Shown here piece after piece: positions 1-10,959 of a DNA stretch of 64,000 nucleotides. This stretch comes from Muraenolepis orangiensis (lineage: Eukaryota > Chordata > Actinopteri > Gadiformes > Muraenolepididae): assembly GCA_027704905.1 (NCBI GenBank), contig CM051016.1, positions 18,984,591 through 19,048,590 of the forward strand. The letters run 5' to 3'. A program made the translations under genes and the position numbers. The notes beneath the pieces were generated by a model. The model worked only from the letters and a program-made list of their open reading frames with translations, searched no databases and was not told the origin of the DNA. Position 1 is the stretch's first letter. Each line of letters starts with the position of its first letter.

Positions 1-93
1 TTGCCTATTTTCGTACACCATTTTACAAATTAAACATACAACAAGGTTGGGAAGGTTGTGGCTTGTTTTTGTGAGTCCGCCAGAAAATTTAAA

Positions 94-232
94 GGTGCCG
101 GGTTGTAGTATCGTCGAGGGTCGTTGACTCCCAGTCGAGGTTGTGGGTTCGAAACCCCAATGGCCCCGCAGTCTAACTATAGACTGTAACATTTAACTGT
201 GTGTATCCCAAAATAAATAAAATAAAAGGTAA
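94..232 (+). mobile_element. tRNA-derived SINE copy
   Basis: A B-box-like motif GGTTCGAAACC lies at 146-156, about 50 bases after a weak A-box-like region, as in the tRNA-related head of a SINE. It is followed by a short body and an A-rich tail of AATAAATAAAATAAAA type near 210-230. The A box is degenerate, so it is not a working tRNA gene. The family is not identified. Confidence 0.55.
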
Positions 233-2094
233 AGGATACCATTTCTAAACCTCCACTTTAACTGAATGCCGCAGTCCTTGGGAATGACATGCAGGCCCCG
301 CCCCCACACCATCGTTTCATTCTATATGTTCACTCTCATAGCCTCAGTGGCTTCAGTCTGACATGAGGAGGACTTTGTGTCAGGGCTACGGACTCTTTAA
401 GTCTACCGCCTACATTGGCCTTATCTTCTGCTTGCATTGCGGCCTTGGCATCCCATATTGCTGGTGGGTTGAGTTAGGTACAGTCGGGTACCAGCTTCCG
501 TTTTCTTGGATCAAAATAAAGTTAACTGCATAAACATTTCAAAGAGAAGAATGTTTTGAATTGTTGTTGATTTAAAAAAAAAAAGTTGTGGGCAGAAGGC
601 AACCCCCCCCCCCCCCCCCTTCCCCGCTGTCTTATTCGCTACACCGGCTAACCTAATTGCTTTCTCCTCTCCAAGTCAGATATGCCTGGCAACGCACAAC
701 CCCACTGTGATGGTGGTTGGTTGTCATTTCTATGGTTTGATTTTCGGTCCAAAATAAGTAGAGTTCTCTTTACTCGGGGGACTCGTCTCTACCCTACGGC
801 AATTCTAGTTTTAGAACTGTCGACGTCGCCGAATGTAATGACAGGTTAACAACTGAAAAAGACTGAGAAAGACTGAAGAGGAATAACACGGGAGTGACAA
901 TTGCATCTCTTCATTTCAAACGTATCAACCCAGGTCTCTTAGGATGTGGGGTAGCACGATGCACACGTCAAGATTTTGATCAAATGGCATTGCAAATATA
1001 CTCTTTTCGGATAGTTAGAAGAAGAAGGAAAACTTAATCACATCAACAACGGGACCCTCATGCCTTGCACGTACATCTTTATTAAGTAAACTCAACAATC
1101 AACATACAGCAACAAAAAAAAGAGATATACTCATGCATATCAGACACGCTTGTTGACAAGAGACACGGCTTGGGCCCTGTTGCGTTTTGGGACCATTGTG
1201 GAGGTAGAACAGAACAGTACAACCGATCACTTCAGTCACCTCCTCATCCTCCAAGTCACCTAGACCTAACATACATAACCTAAACAAACCCATAGAAACG
1301 TAACACAAACCAGATAGAAAAAAACCCCACTGCAGTAATATCCAACTTCATAACAACGGATGATGTATATTATTAGGCCTACGCTTGCTTTATAGAGCCA
1401 AACATAAATATTTACTTCCAGAACCATGTACTTCCATATCTAAGTGTAACCATATCTAAGTGTCAGTACTGACGTTGTCGATGCACCATCGAACACTTGA
1501 CATTATATATTATAATATGACGTTATATGTTTCTAATAATTAAGATTAGTGCTTTTCTTGTGGTACTACACTAGTGGTTTTCGGGGGGAGAGTTTTGACT
1601 TCAAGCTATACTTAATCCCCATGTACATGTCATTATTAAATTATTATAAATTAAATTATGATTGAGTTGTTTTTAGAATGGCCACGTTACTTTCATGAAC
1701 ATAACATTGAATAAAGAGAGATACAATTCGGTATTCAAAAACAAAACAACTAAACAGCCTTGAAAATAACATAAACAGACACTTATCGGCTCTGATTCCA
1801 TGCTTGTATATAAATATCAATAGCAGGATAAGTATGATGCTTTGAAAAAGTTCTCAAACTAAAAAATATATAAATATTCCCACTAGCGCCTCGTATTATA
1901 ACTGTCTCGTACGTCGCAGACGACGCTTGTTGTTGACGCAAACTTTAGAAACCGAGGTAAAGTTAACTCGAATAGGATTGAATGTAGAATAGGATTTGCT
2001 TCTGGATTACACTTTTGGAAGATAAGGCCGATGGAGAGCTGCCGGTTTTGCGATTTAATATGATCGCAACCCATAGTGAACCATCGGCAATACC
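233..2094. other. Intergenic stretch without recognisable gene
   Basis: This is mostly AT-rich single-copy-looking DNA with a C18 homopolymer near 602-619. No open frame here has plausible composition, and no splice-bounded exon or retroelement motif was recognised. Confidence 0.5.
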
Positions 2095-2345
2095 ATCCAT
2101 CCATCCACCATCCTCCAGCCGTCGTCTTCTACCGCTTATATCGATCGGGTGCGGAGGGGAGCAGCAGCTCCAGCAGGGGATCCCCAGTCAGAGCTGGTCC
2201 ATGTTGCCACCAGGGAGAGGAACGTGTGGGGTCCCCTGCTAGAGCTGCTACATCCGTTAGCAACACAAGATACAAGATCAAATATATTTGATTGGCCGAT
2301 TGCAACAGGTATATTGGAATGCTTACTCCCCATTCCCAACCCTCT
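2095..2345 (-). mobile_element. LINE 3'-end fragment next to a dispersed repeat copy
   Basis: From 2095 the sequence runs ATCC-repeat, then a CTTCTACCGCTTAT-type motif, then text that reads on the minus strand like the end of a non-LTR retrotransposon reverse-transcriptase frame. The same arrangement recurs at 50448-50704. From about 2262 it changes to a copy of the dispersed family also seen at 12530, 36770 and 50795, recognised by GGAATGCTTACTCCCCATTC. Both pieces are short and broken. Confidence 0.55.
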
Positions 2346-2918
2346 TATTTATTCGTCCATGTCTATGCACTGTGTATGTGATGCATAGTAGTGGTCGGCG
2401 CGAACCACACAGGCGGTGCTGACGGCACCGCCTGTGTGGAAAATTGTAAATCCATTGGTGGCTGCACCCTGACGGCCAAAGAGTGTTTTTTTGTTTTGTT
2501 CAGAAACATGTCTTCAGTTGGCGGCGGCTGGGGGCGTCGTACCATAGCAAAGAATGTTTTTATGTTCCACTTTAATCCTGTCCCCGGTGAAAGGGGTCAG
2601 TCAATAGGAGAGGAACAAACATAACATTTGAACAACAAATAAAGAAAATATAGGAGGGAGGGGGGGGGGGGAAGGGCTGCTACTTTATTTTCCCAGTAAC
2701 CCTCGTCTAATTTCTCTCGCAACCTATAGTCAGAGCTATACCTATGTTTCGTGGCTAACGTACAATACAGTTTTTTTTTTTTTTCTTCAAGCAGAAGCTG
2801 TGCCAATGTGTCATCCACTGTTGTGCTCTGTAGCAACAACAACAGCAGTGGAGGCAGCTGCTCCATGCTCCCCCCAGATGGCCCAAACCGAAACTCTAGT
2901 GTGAAGTTCACCTCACAG

Positions 2919-3102
<184 letters not shown>

Positions 3103-3125
3103 ATTCATTCGGCACAAGGCGGTAG

Positions 3126-4395
3126 TCGAGCATAGTCAAGACATGGTTCTTGTCAGTTTGGTATGCTCGCCAACAGTCTCCATCACACTCTCGGGATAAA
3201 TTAAATCATGTGAAATTAAAAAGCAGTTTGTATTGGCATGCTGGTTCATCAAAACACGCTGACTGGTATCAAATTCTGTTTTTTTTTTCTCTACTCTAGA
3301 TGTGAGCTGACACTTTCCAGTATTGCCAGATTTTCTCAAGCATTGCCCACTACAATGTGTCATTAAACAGATTTGTTTTGGTTTTGTTACAGCCTGGTGG
3401 CTAGCTAGTGCCAACGTTATAGAGTTTACAGTATATCAGGTTGGATATTTGGCTACTAGAGATACAGTTATAATAACAAATGAAAACAATAAGTAACAAC
3501 ACTCTACACCCACAGGCTTATTAACACACAGACACACACCTTGTGTGTGTATATACAGCATGTACACCATTGTCAGATACTGAACAGATAAACATTCCAT
3601 TCACTAAACCGTATTAAGGCAGTCACAAGTCTCCTGGTATAAAGTTAACTATCATATCGTAGGATACAGACATAAGGGTTCATGCTCTGTACTGATTTTG
3701 TATAATAGCTTAGTTCAACATGTACTGTATTTTAGCCATTCACGATTTATATCATCTGATAAGTGAATGGTCTTCAAGGTATACGTTCGGATGGAAAACA
3801 CGTGGACTCCTTCCTGTCCAACCCTCCCCTTGCCATGAACATGAAAAACCCAGCTCATATTTCAGTGGTGGGACATTTTCTGTCTGTGGTCGGTATCAAT
3901 ACAATACTCTCTCTGGATCAATACGCTGTGCATATCTGATCTATAGGCACACAATATCGTTCAGACCGTGAGGCGCGTGATGGCAAGAGCGCAAGAGAGC
4001 ATAGTCGATTTCAAACCGGATACCAAGGGGGGATCAAATGTGATTATACAAAACTAGGCCACCGTAATAAATGTTTAATTTGTCGAATGAGGGTAATAAA
4101 GACAATCAAATGACAGACATATGTAAAGTAGATTGTACTGAAACTATATACAAAGTGTAATTGCGTGAACTCCTAATTAGCGCGTCACCGATGTCTCGTA
4201 AAGTTTTCGATCCTGGGTCCTTGAACGGAATCTCCCACCGTCAATTTCACCGTATTTCAGGATTACAATTATTTTGTACTTTCCCTGTGGAAGTGCTAAA
4301 CTATGCTAACAAGCCGATACAAGTATACCCTCCCCATTATGTTTATGTGGATGTCCCCTATGAAACCATTTTTGCAACAAATATACTTTCTACAG
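3126..4395. other. Intergenic stretch downstream of begain
   Basis: No gene, RNA or mobile element was recognised. Small open frames at 3720-3971 and 4161-4430 have no family resemblance and no splice context, and look like chance. Confidence 0.45.
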
Positions 4396-4401
4396 TTTAT
4401 T
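4396..4401 (-). terminator. Candidate begain polyadenylation signal
   Basis: Plus-strand TTTATT reads AATAAA on the minus strand, about 720 bases past the begain stop codon. It is the best AATAAA I found on this strand at a reasonable 3' UTR distance. It is positional inference only, and other sites further downstream are possible. Confidence 0.35.
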
Positions 4402-4850
4402 CATATATGCATTACGCAGCATGCATTTAGTTAGGAAAAAAACTAGGGAATGGATAGGACTCCAACAGCCTCCAGTCTGCAGGGTACTCTATGCATAATG
4501 GATGACCTCCCCCTTTCCTCCAAACATCGTGTTAATTAGCTCTAGATTCTGAGAGATGCAGCAATGGAACTTGCTTGCAAATACACACCGCCCTTATCTC
4601 TATTGTATTGTATCACAGTAGCAATATCGCTAGTTTAACTAGAGACAAAAACCTAGGAAAAGAAGGACGATGGCAAATTGGATTTGTGTCTCTACTGTTC
4701 CCACAATGGTGATTTCTATTTGTTTCCAGTGACACAAATTTGAAATCGTATCGATACAAAGAACATATATTGAACAGGCTGGTCTTTTTGATACCTTACA
4801 CTTTATCATTACATAAATATCTCCATAGAAAAAATAACACTTCTGTTGCA

Positions 4851-4968
<118 letters not shown>

Positions 4969-5118
4969 AATGAAACGTGCCTTGGCTTGAGTAACATAGA
5001 ATGACCTCACAGCCATAGTCTTTCCCACAGGGAAACATACAATACAGTACACTACAGATCATAATCAACATCATGCATAAAATTAGGACCTTTTGTTTTG
5101 GTGGTGGTGCCTTCTCAC

Positions 5119-6779
5119 TCAATTTAGTAATGTACCGTACAGCTGTGCCTTGGTGAGACTGTCTTTTCTCGTCAGTCCCGTGCTACCGAACTTCTGGTAC
5201 CTGGGAGAGGTTTTCTTTGGGAGCGCGGGGCCGACGCTGAGGGCCGAGCTGGAGCTGGGCCGGGGCCGGGAGCTGGGCCTGGGGCAGGGGAAGTGCTGGA
5301 GGCTGGAGGCCTCAAGGGAGCTCAGGCGCAGGGACTCGGGCGAGCTGTCCGCGCTCAGGTTGACGTAGTCGTTGCGTTTGCTGCCGGCCGCTGTTGCCCT
5401 CCCGCTGTTCTCTTTCTCTTTGGGGCTCCCTGAGAGGAGGAGACTGCACTCAGAGTCCTGGCTGTCCTCCTTGGCTCGGTACAGCACGGAGCTCTTCTCC
5501 TGCTTGCGGTGCTCGGAGCATGGGCGCTTGGGGCCGGCGGTCGGGCTACGGCCGGGCGAAGGGGAGGCCGCGGCAAAGCACTGGTCCAGCACGAGGCTGT
5601 GGAAAACGTCGTCTCCTCCCTGGAAGCTGCTGTAGAGCGGCCCGATCTTGGTCTTACAGGGTGGGCCGGCTGCGAAGTGGCGCTCGGAGAAGCTGTACGG
5701 GGAGGCGCGGCCCGCCAGGCTGTGATAGGACGACGAAAAGGTGTTCATGTCTTCCACGCTGAGCTGCCTCCAGCGGCTGCTCAGCTCATCCTCCGAGACG
5801 TGAACGTCGGCCATGCGCTCTACCCGGCCTCCCCCTCCACCACCATCCCCGCCACCGCCGCCGCCACTGCGAGCGTGAGCCAATGCCAAGGCTGAGCCCA
5901 TGCTATGGGAGGAGGTCAAGCGAGGGCTGCTGGAGCGGAATGGCTCGCTAAAGCAGGACGCCGTCCGCGTGTAAGCTGGCGAGATTCCCCGCTGTGGGCT
6001 CCTGGACTGCGCCATATGCTGGATGCTTTGGGACTTGTGGAAACTCGCCGAGTCTTTATCGTAGGAGGACATGCCTTTCACGCGCTCGTAATCCCCGCTT
6101 CCGCCGTCTCGCCAGTCCATGTAGAGGACCTGGTGGGAGGAGGACAAGGTGCTGCTGGCCGTGCGCCCGCACCCTCCTCCCCCTCCTCCTCCCCCTCCTC
6201 CCCCCCTCCTCCCCCTCCTCCTCCTCCTCCTTCTCCGACGATGGGGCCCTTGTCGTCCGACGCCATGCTGAAGCTGGAATAGGAGCTTGAGGCCGGCAGG
6301 GAAGCGTTTCCAAACTCGTCGTGGGGGTGGAAGGGGGATGGGTCCTCGTGGTGGGAGAAGCTACCCGAGTGGAAGGCCTCTTCGTCCGGATTGCTGTCCA
6401 TCGAGTTCTGGGCGTGGAGCTGTAGCAACCGGGTGCCGTTGAGGTCGACACTTTGGCGCCTCTCGGCGTCCTGCCAGCGTTCTGGGCAGTAGAGGGCCGT
6501 GTCGCTGCAGTACAGGTCCGAGGTCTTGTACGCGGTGCGGCGGTTCAGTCGGTCGGTGCTGCCCGTTACCGATAGGAAGTCGCCGTCCTGGACTCGGGGG
6601 CTGGGGGAGCGCGTCACCGGGCAGCTGCTTCCAGGTTCGGGCTTTTCGAGGATTTTGGCGATGACGGAGGTGGGGACGGAGTCGGAGTACGGAGAGTGAC
6701 ACATGCCGGCAGTGGCTCCACCCCCACGCCTTAGTTTCTCCAAGTGGGAGCTGATGCGTTCTTGGAAATCCAAGGGCAG
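5119..6779 (-). CDS. begain: begain exon 6 (last coding exon), with a frame break
   Basis: This exon carries the long C-terminal half of BEGAIN, a postsynaptic-density protein that binds the guanylate kinase domain of PSD-95. The exon begins after a C-rich acceptor (CGGTCAG at 6780-6786) with LPLDFQERI, matching LPSDFQERV of the mammalian protein. It continues through SDLYCSDTALYCPE and SSSYSSFS, and ends KDSLTKAQLYGTLLN before a TGA at 5119-5121, the family's conserved terminus. About 553 residues are predicted, against roughly 430 for the same region in mammals; the excess is Ser, Gly and Pro. The frame changes inside a GGA/GGGA tract at 6168-6240: upstream sequence reads SMASDDKGPIVGE and downstream reads TASSTLSSSHQVLYMDW, one base out of register. 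Conservation on both sides argues for an assembly or homopolymer error, or a recent indel, not an old pseudogene. Confidence 0.95.
6168..6240. repeat. GGA/GGGA tract coding poly-Gly/Glu in begain
   Basis: On the minus strand this is a run of GGA, GGGA and GGGGGA units coding a Gly-rich stretch. It includes a seven-base homopolymer at 6200-6206. One added base there would keep a Gly-only reading through the whole tract and join the two conserved halves of exon 6. Confidence 0.9.
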
Positions 6780-6786
6780 CTGACCG

Positions 6787-8217
6787 AGGGGGGGTGGGGG
6801 GGGGGGATGAAAACAGACAGACATAGACGAGAGAAGAAGATTTTATCGGAAAATGGAGATGCCATTTTATTATCTAAACAGATGAAAGAATGGCTTTGTG
6901 TCAATCACAGAATACAGATGGAAATTGCCGGAGGTAGAACAACAATGAAGTCGCTGTGTTAGAATTTTTTTCCCCAGATTTTTGTCAGTAAAGTCCTTTG
7001 TTTGTATTGTAACAATCCCTGAGACTTCACCCGTTTTATACTGCTGTCATCTGCACTGGTTGCAATGTTCGTGCTGCTGCTCAGATTTCAATCTGTTGTG
7101 GCTTAGAAATCCTTGCTCAGCCCATGACCTCGAGGGCCTTTCACAAGCCACCAATGAACTTGTCATGCAAACAATATATTATATTTTATGCAGTTCCCTT
7201 TTCTTCTGTCCTGACTTGTATTTGTGTGCCAGATTGTTTCAGGTTGACAGAAAGAAAGACACCCCGCACGCAGATGGTATATGGACGGCTGTACAAAGTA
7301 CATCTTATGCCATCCTCTAGACAAAAATATTAGTTTGATGAAAGAGTTAGTCTCTCTTTCTGTCTCTCAATAGCAGGAAAGGGTCGGGGGGAACCTCGTA
7401 ATTCTATGTTTGTTTTTCCCCAAATGAATTCATCCATCATTCAACCAGCATTCCCTCATTCGTCTTTCTCTACTTCATCTGTGCTCCTCAACCCTTTCCT
7501 CTTTATCTGTCTAACTACGTCTTCCCCTCCCTCCCTCTACACCACCATCAAATACACATGCAGCCCACAGGGAGCAGCTTAGATTCAAATTAAGCCAGTG
7601 CTCCCGGTCTCCAGCTGGGAATTGAAAGAAAAAGATAAAATACAGTCGAGGCTGTGTTATGAATTGGAGGCGCAGCACCGCATGAAATAACCAGCGTGTT
7701 TGAAGTCGGGGGCTATTTTTAGCACCGGCCGTCTATTCCCGAGGGGAATAGAATTGAAAAGTAGGTAAGGCTACAGGGGTAGCGCGCGGCGGCTAACTAT
7801 GTGCTCCTTATTAGCTGGCTCAGCACCTTAGATGCAATCTGAAAGCGAATCTTAATTAAAAGTTACACAGACTCCTGACGTAATCCGTGTGAAACCACAC
7901 AGATACACACAGCTCCCCTTGTTCATTACTGGAATCAATGCTTGGCTGAGTATGATGGATTCCCCCCCCCCCACCCCCCACCCCATTTTCCGATATTGGT
8001 TTTTACACGGTTTGAGTCACACCTGCAGTTTGACGACTTTATACATATTCTAATGTATTGGTTTTTGCAAATCATCAGAACATCAGACATTCTTGTCAGG
8101 CCTAGGCTTTTCGGGTTATTTTGTGATTTTGAGTGTTAAGGAACCTTCCTCAGACCTAGGTCTATGTAGACTATGTCTATGTAGGTCTATGTGTTATATG
8201 CTAGTGGTTGGTGGCTT
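6787..8217 (-). other. begain intron 5, non-repeat part
   Basis: No coding exon or mobile element was recognised. The part near 7560-7920 is moderately GC-rich, non-repetitive and contains several homeobox-like TAATTAA cores. It is the kind of block that may be a conserved noncoding element, but this cannot be told from one sequence. A C-rich run lies at 7961-7984. Confidence 0.35.
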
Positions 8218-8443
8218 GTGAGGACCAACCTCAGACATCTTTGTGGGGTCTATGCCTTGTATGTTATTGGTTGATGGCTTGTGAGGACCAAGCGCAGACA
8301 TCCCTATGGGGTCTGTGTTGTGAGGACCTACCTCAGACATCCTTGTGGAGTCTATGCCTTGTATGCTAGTGGTTGATGGCTTGTGAGGACCAACCTCAGA
8401 CATCCTTGTGGGGTCTGTGTTGTGAGGACCTACCTCAGACATC
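8218..8443 (-). repeat. Minisatellite overlapping the begain exon 5 splice donor
   Basis: Five copies of a motif reading ATGTCTGAGGTAGGTCCTCA on the minus strand are spaced alternately about 39 and 63 bases, giving a 102-base compound period. The first copy is the real exon end. A copy with GAG|GTAGGT identical to the real donor sits at 8332, and copies near 8395 and 8230 carry GAG|GTTGGT. The copy near 8295 has lost the GT. The begain frame stays open through all copies. Confidence 0.85.
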
Positions 8444-8517
8444 TTGTGAGCTCTGTGGTGGGACTTGGAGCCCTGCAGCAGCTGGGCAGCCAGGTTGCAG
8501 TCCTTTCTGTACAAGTC
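8434..8517 (-). CDS. begain: begain exon 5
   Basis: This 84-nt exon (28 codons, phase 0 at both ends) encodes DLYRKDCNLAAQLLQG and ends AHKMSE. It matches ELYRKDCNLAAQLLQC ... VHKVSE of mammalian BEGAIN and joins directly to LPLDFQ of exon 6. The acceptor is CTCTCAG at 8518-8524 and the donor GAG|GTAGGT. It closes the N-terminal coiled-coil half of the protein. The donor is duplicated in the following minisatellite. Confidence 0.95.
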
Positions 8518-8524
8518 CTGAGAG

Positions 8525-10012
8525 AGGTAGAGGGACCATGTTACGAATTTAACATATCTATTATTTGATCCGTTTAGAGGTAGACTTCTGGATAGACTGA
8601 CATAACATTGCCAACAAATTGCTTGCCGTATCTGCATCCATAACACACACACACACACTTATTATTATACAACTTTCTCCCTCATGTCTTTTATGTCTCG
8701 ACTGCCACAAGATTAGAACCATCCTGGGTAATTTATGTTGTGGTTTAACTAGCTTTTTTAAATTTTTGTTGAAATAAGAATATTAAATGATGTAATACAT
8801 ACATACATAATTTAACACTCTTAAATCGTTCTTTTCTTACGGCCATTTTGAATGCTTCGCTCGGACCGGGATCATTCTAGACAGATGGTACTTGAGACAG
8901 CCCGCCTTCATTAGGGCTGAGTGTCGAGACCATGTGCCTGTGACTTGTTAGCCTCAGAGAGCCATGATGAGGCTTAATAAGGCCCCAGGATGGACTTAAT
9001 GGCTAGCATCAAATCAAATCAAATCAAATAATACCTGGAAAAAACCCACAACATTGCTTAAAATGTTTTTCCTTGTGTGTGTACCAGTTTCGGTACCAGA
9101 CTGGTACACGAGTACACCTATTATTCATTATTTTTACTATGACTCGTGGCGGGATTATTAACAATCATAGGATTTTTTGATCCAGGGTGTGCTCCCGTAG
9201 CCGCTTTGATCCTATTTCCAGTGCGATGTCTTCACACGCTTAGCAGGTAATTTACTTTATCTGATGATGTCATGCGTAGGAACCACCGTGGGCTCACGCG
9301 CTGCAGAGAAAACGGAAGGCCAGCTGCCCACTCCAAACCAGGGGGGGGGGGGGGAGCTCTCACACAGAATGAACTTTGGTCCTCAATCACTCCGCAGATT
9401 CCATCCGCAGGGATTTCTTCCGAATACCCTTTGGCTCGGAAGTGTTAAGATGTCTAAAGACACGGCGAAACCCCCTCACCGGCCTTCCGTTTCGCAAGTG
9501 CATCCATAAAATCACTTGACGGAATGTAAGGGCACCCACTGGTTGTTACTGTCCCCCTGAAAGGTCTGTACCGCCAGCTTATCTCAGCTCCCCGTCAGCC
9601 CTACGGAATGATTCAATCTGTAATATATAACCTGGGGCAAGTAAGTTCAAAGCAATTCCTCTATCTGCTTTGACGCCTTAAGGGAAGGGGAGAGGATATC
9701 GTCAATGGAGTAAAAACCAGAGGGGAAGGCTGGACAGACAGGATGTTAGACCTGATTATCAAGCTGCAGCGGTTCAATTTTCAATAACATTAACACTAAT
9801 ATGCAAATAGATTTAGATCGTTTTTTTATTTAGGGTGCAAAAGATAAGATAGACGGTGATAAGATAAGATCCATCCATCCATCCATCATCTACCGCTTAT
9901 CCGTGGTCGGGTAAGATAACATACATACTTTATTAATCCCATTAATACTCTATGTCACACCATAGAGTACAATTAAAAAGAGATATAAAAACAAATAATA
10001 ATAAGATTTATA
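8525..10012 (-). other. begain intron 4
   Basis: Mostly non-repetitive. A short LINE 3'-end scrap with ATCC repeats followed by ATCTACCGCTTATCCG lies at 9868-9912. The interval 9600-9720 is non-repetitive AT-rich sequence that could be conserved. No other exon was seen. Confidence 0.4.
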
Positions 10013-10132
10013 GTTCTGCGTCGAATATCCGCCGTAGGTACTGTATGCAGTTACCGGCGTAGTCAAAGGTGGCCATAGCCGAAGTGCACCTCTTCAAAAA
10101 CAGTAACTAGCCTGCATAACGGGACGCAGAAC
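10013..10132. mobile_element. Small inverted-repeat element, MITE-like
   Basis: The ends are exact 10-bp inverted repeats, GTTCTGCGTC at 10013-10022 and GACGCAGAAC at 10123-10132, around a 100-bp GC-moderate interior. A further copy of the end motif, GTCGACGCAGAA, lies at about 10165, only some 25 bases from begain exon 4. No clear target-site duplication was found, so this may be a truncated SINE or MITE. Confidence 0.4.
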
Positions 10133-10200
10133 CATGAATGCAAGAACCAGAGACTACTGGAAACGTCGACGCAGAAGTATCATTCAACGTTCCGACTCAC

Positions 10201-10308
10201 GTTGTCCTCTCGCAGCTTTTCCACGTTGATCTTGGCCTCCGTGAGGTGGTTGTTGAGGACGATGATCTCTCTGCTCAGCGCCCTCTTCTCCTCCTCGTGG
10301 TGCTGGGT
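10201..10308 (-). CDS. begain: begain exon 4
   Basis: This 108-nt exon (36 codons, phase 0 at both ends) begins TQHHEEEKRALSREI and ends EKLREDN. It corresponds to GQHYEEEKRALSHEIVALNSHL of mammalian BEGAIN with no length difference. The acceptor is CTAAAG at 10309-10314 and the donor AAC|GTGAGT. The segment is charged and heptad-like, part of the coiled coil used for self-association. Confidence 0.95.
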
Positions 10309-10738
10309 CTTTAGATTACGGCACAGGAAATGAAGAGCGAGCGGATGAGAAATTTGAGCATTGGTTAACAAAGTGTCAATACAGGGAGAGGTGGAGAGGA
10401 TGGGAGGGGATGACACCGGTTGAGATATAAAGGGGAAAAGAATGGGTTGAGGTGAGGGGGGGGGAGGAATTGGTTTGCGGAGGCAGGAGCGGAAGAGAGG
10501 TGAGGGAGAGCGGTTGAGATGAGAGGAGGGGGTATTAAGTCACTATCAGTGTGAGACCTCTGCCAGCAGCAGGTCTTAATTAAAAGAAGATTACCCTTGC
10601 CAGAGCTCATATCGAATCAATTACTCTGGGAGAGAGCAGGGGAAAATAGGAAATAGAGGCAATATGTGGGCTTGTGTGGCAAAAGAAAAAGGACAGACGA
10701 AACCGACATTACCTGTCCCTGGTTCTTTGCATTCTACG

Positions 10739-10889
<151 letters not shown>

Positions 10890-10959
10890 TAATGATGACG
10901 TCCACTTCTTTAACAGTGAGAGAACAGCCATCAATCCGATCCTGGACCCACAAGCTCCA

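Noticed and set aside
5372..6290. Plus-strand open frames opposite begain exon 6
   Set aside because: They are shadows of a GC-rich coding exon on the minus strand whose protein matches BEGAIN.
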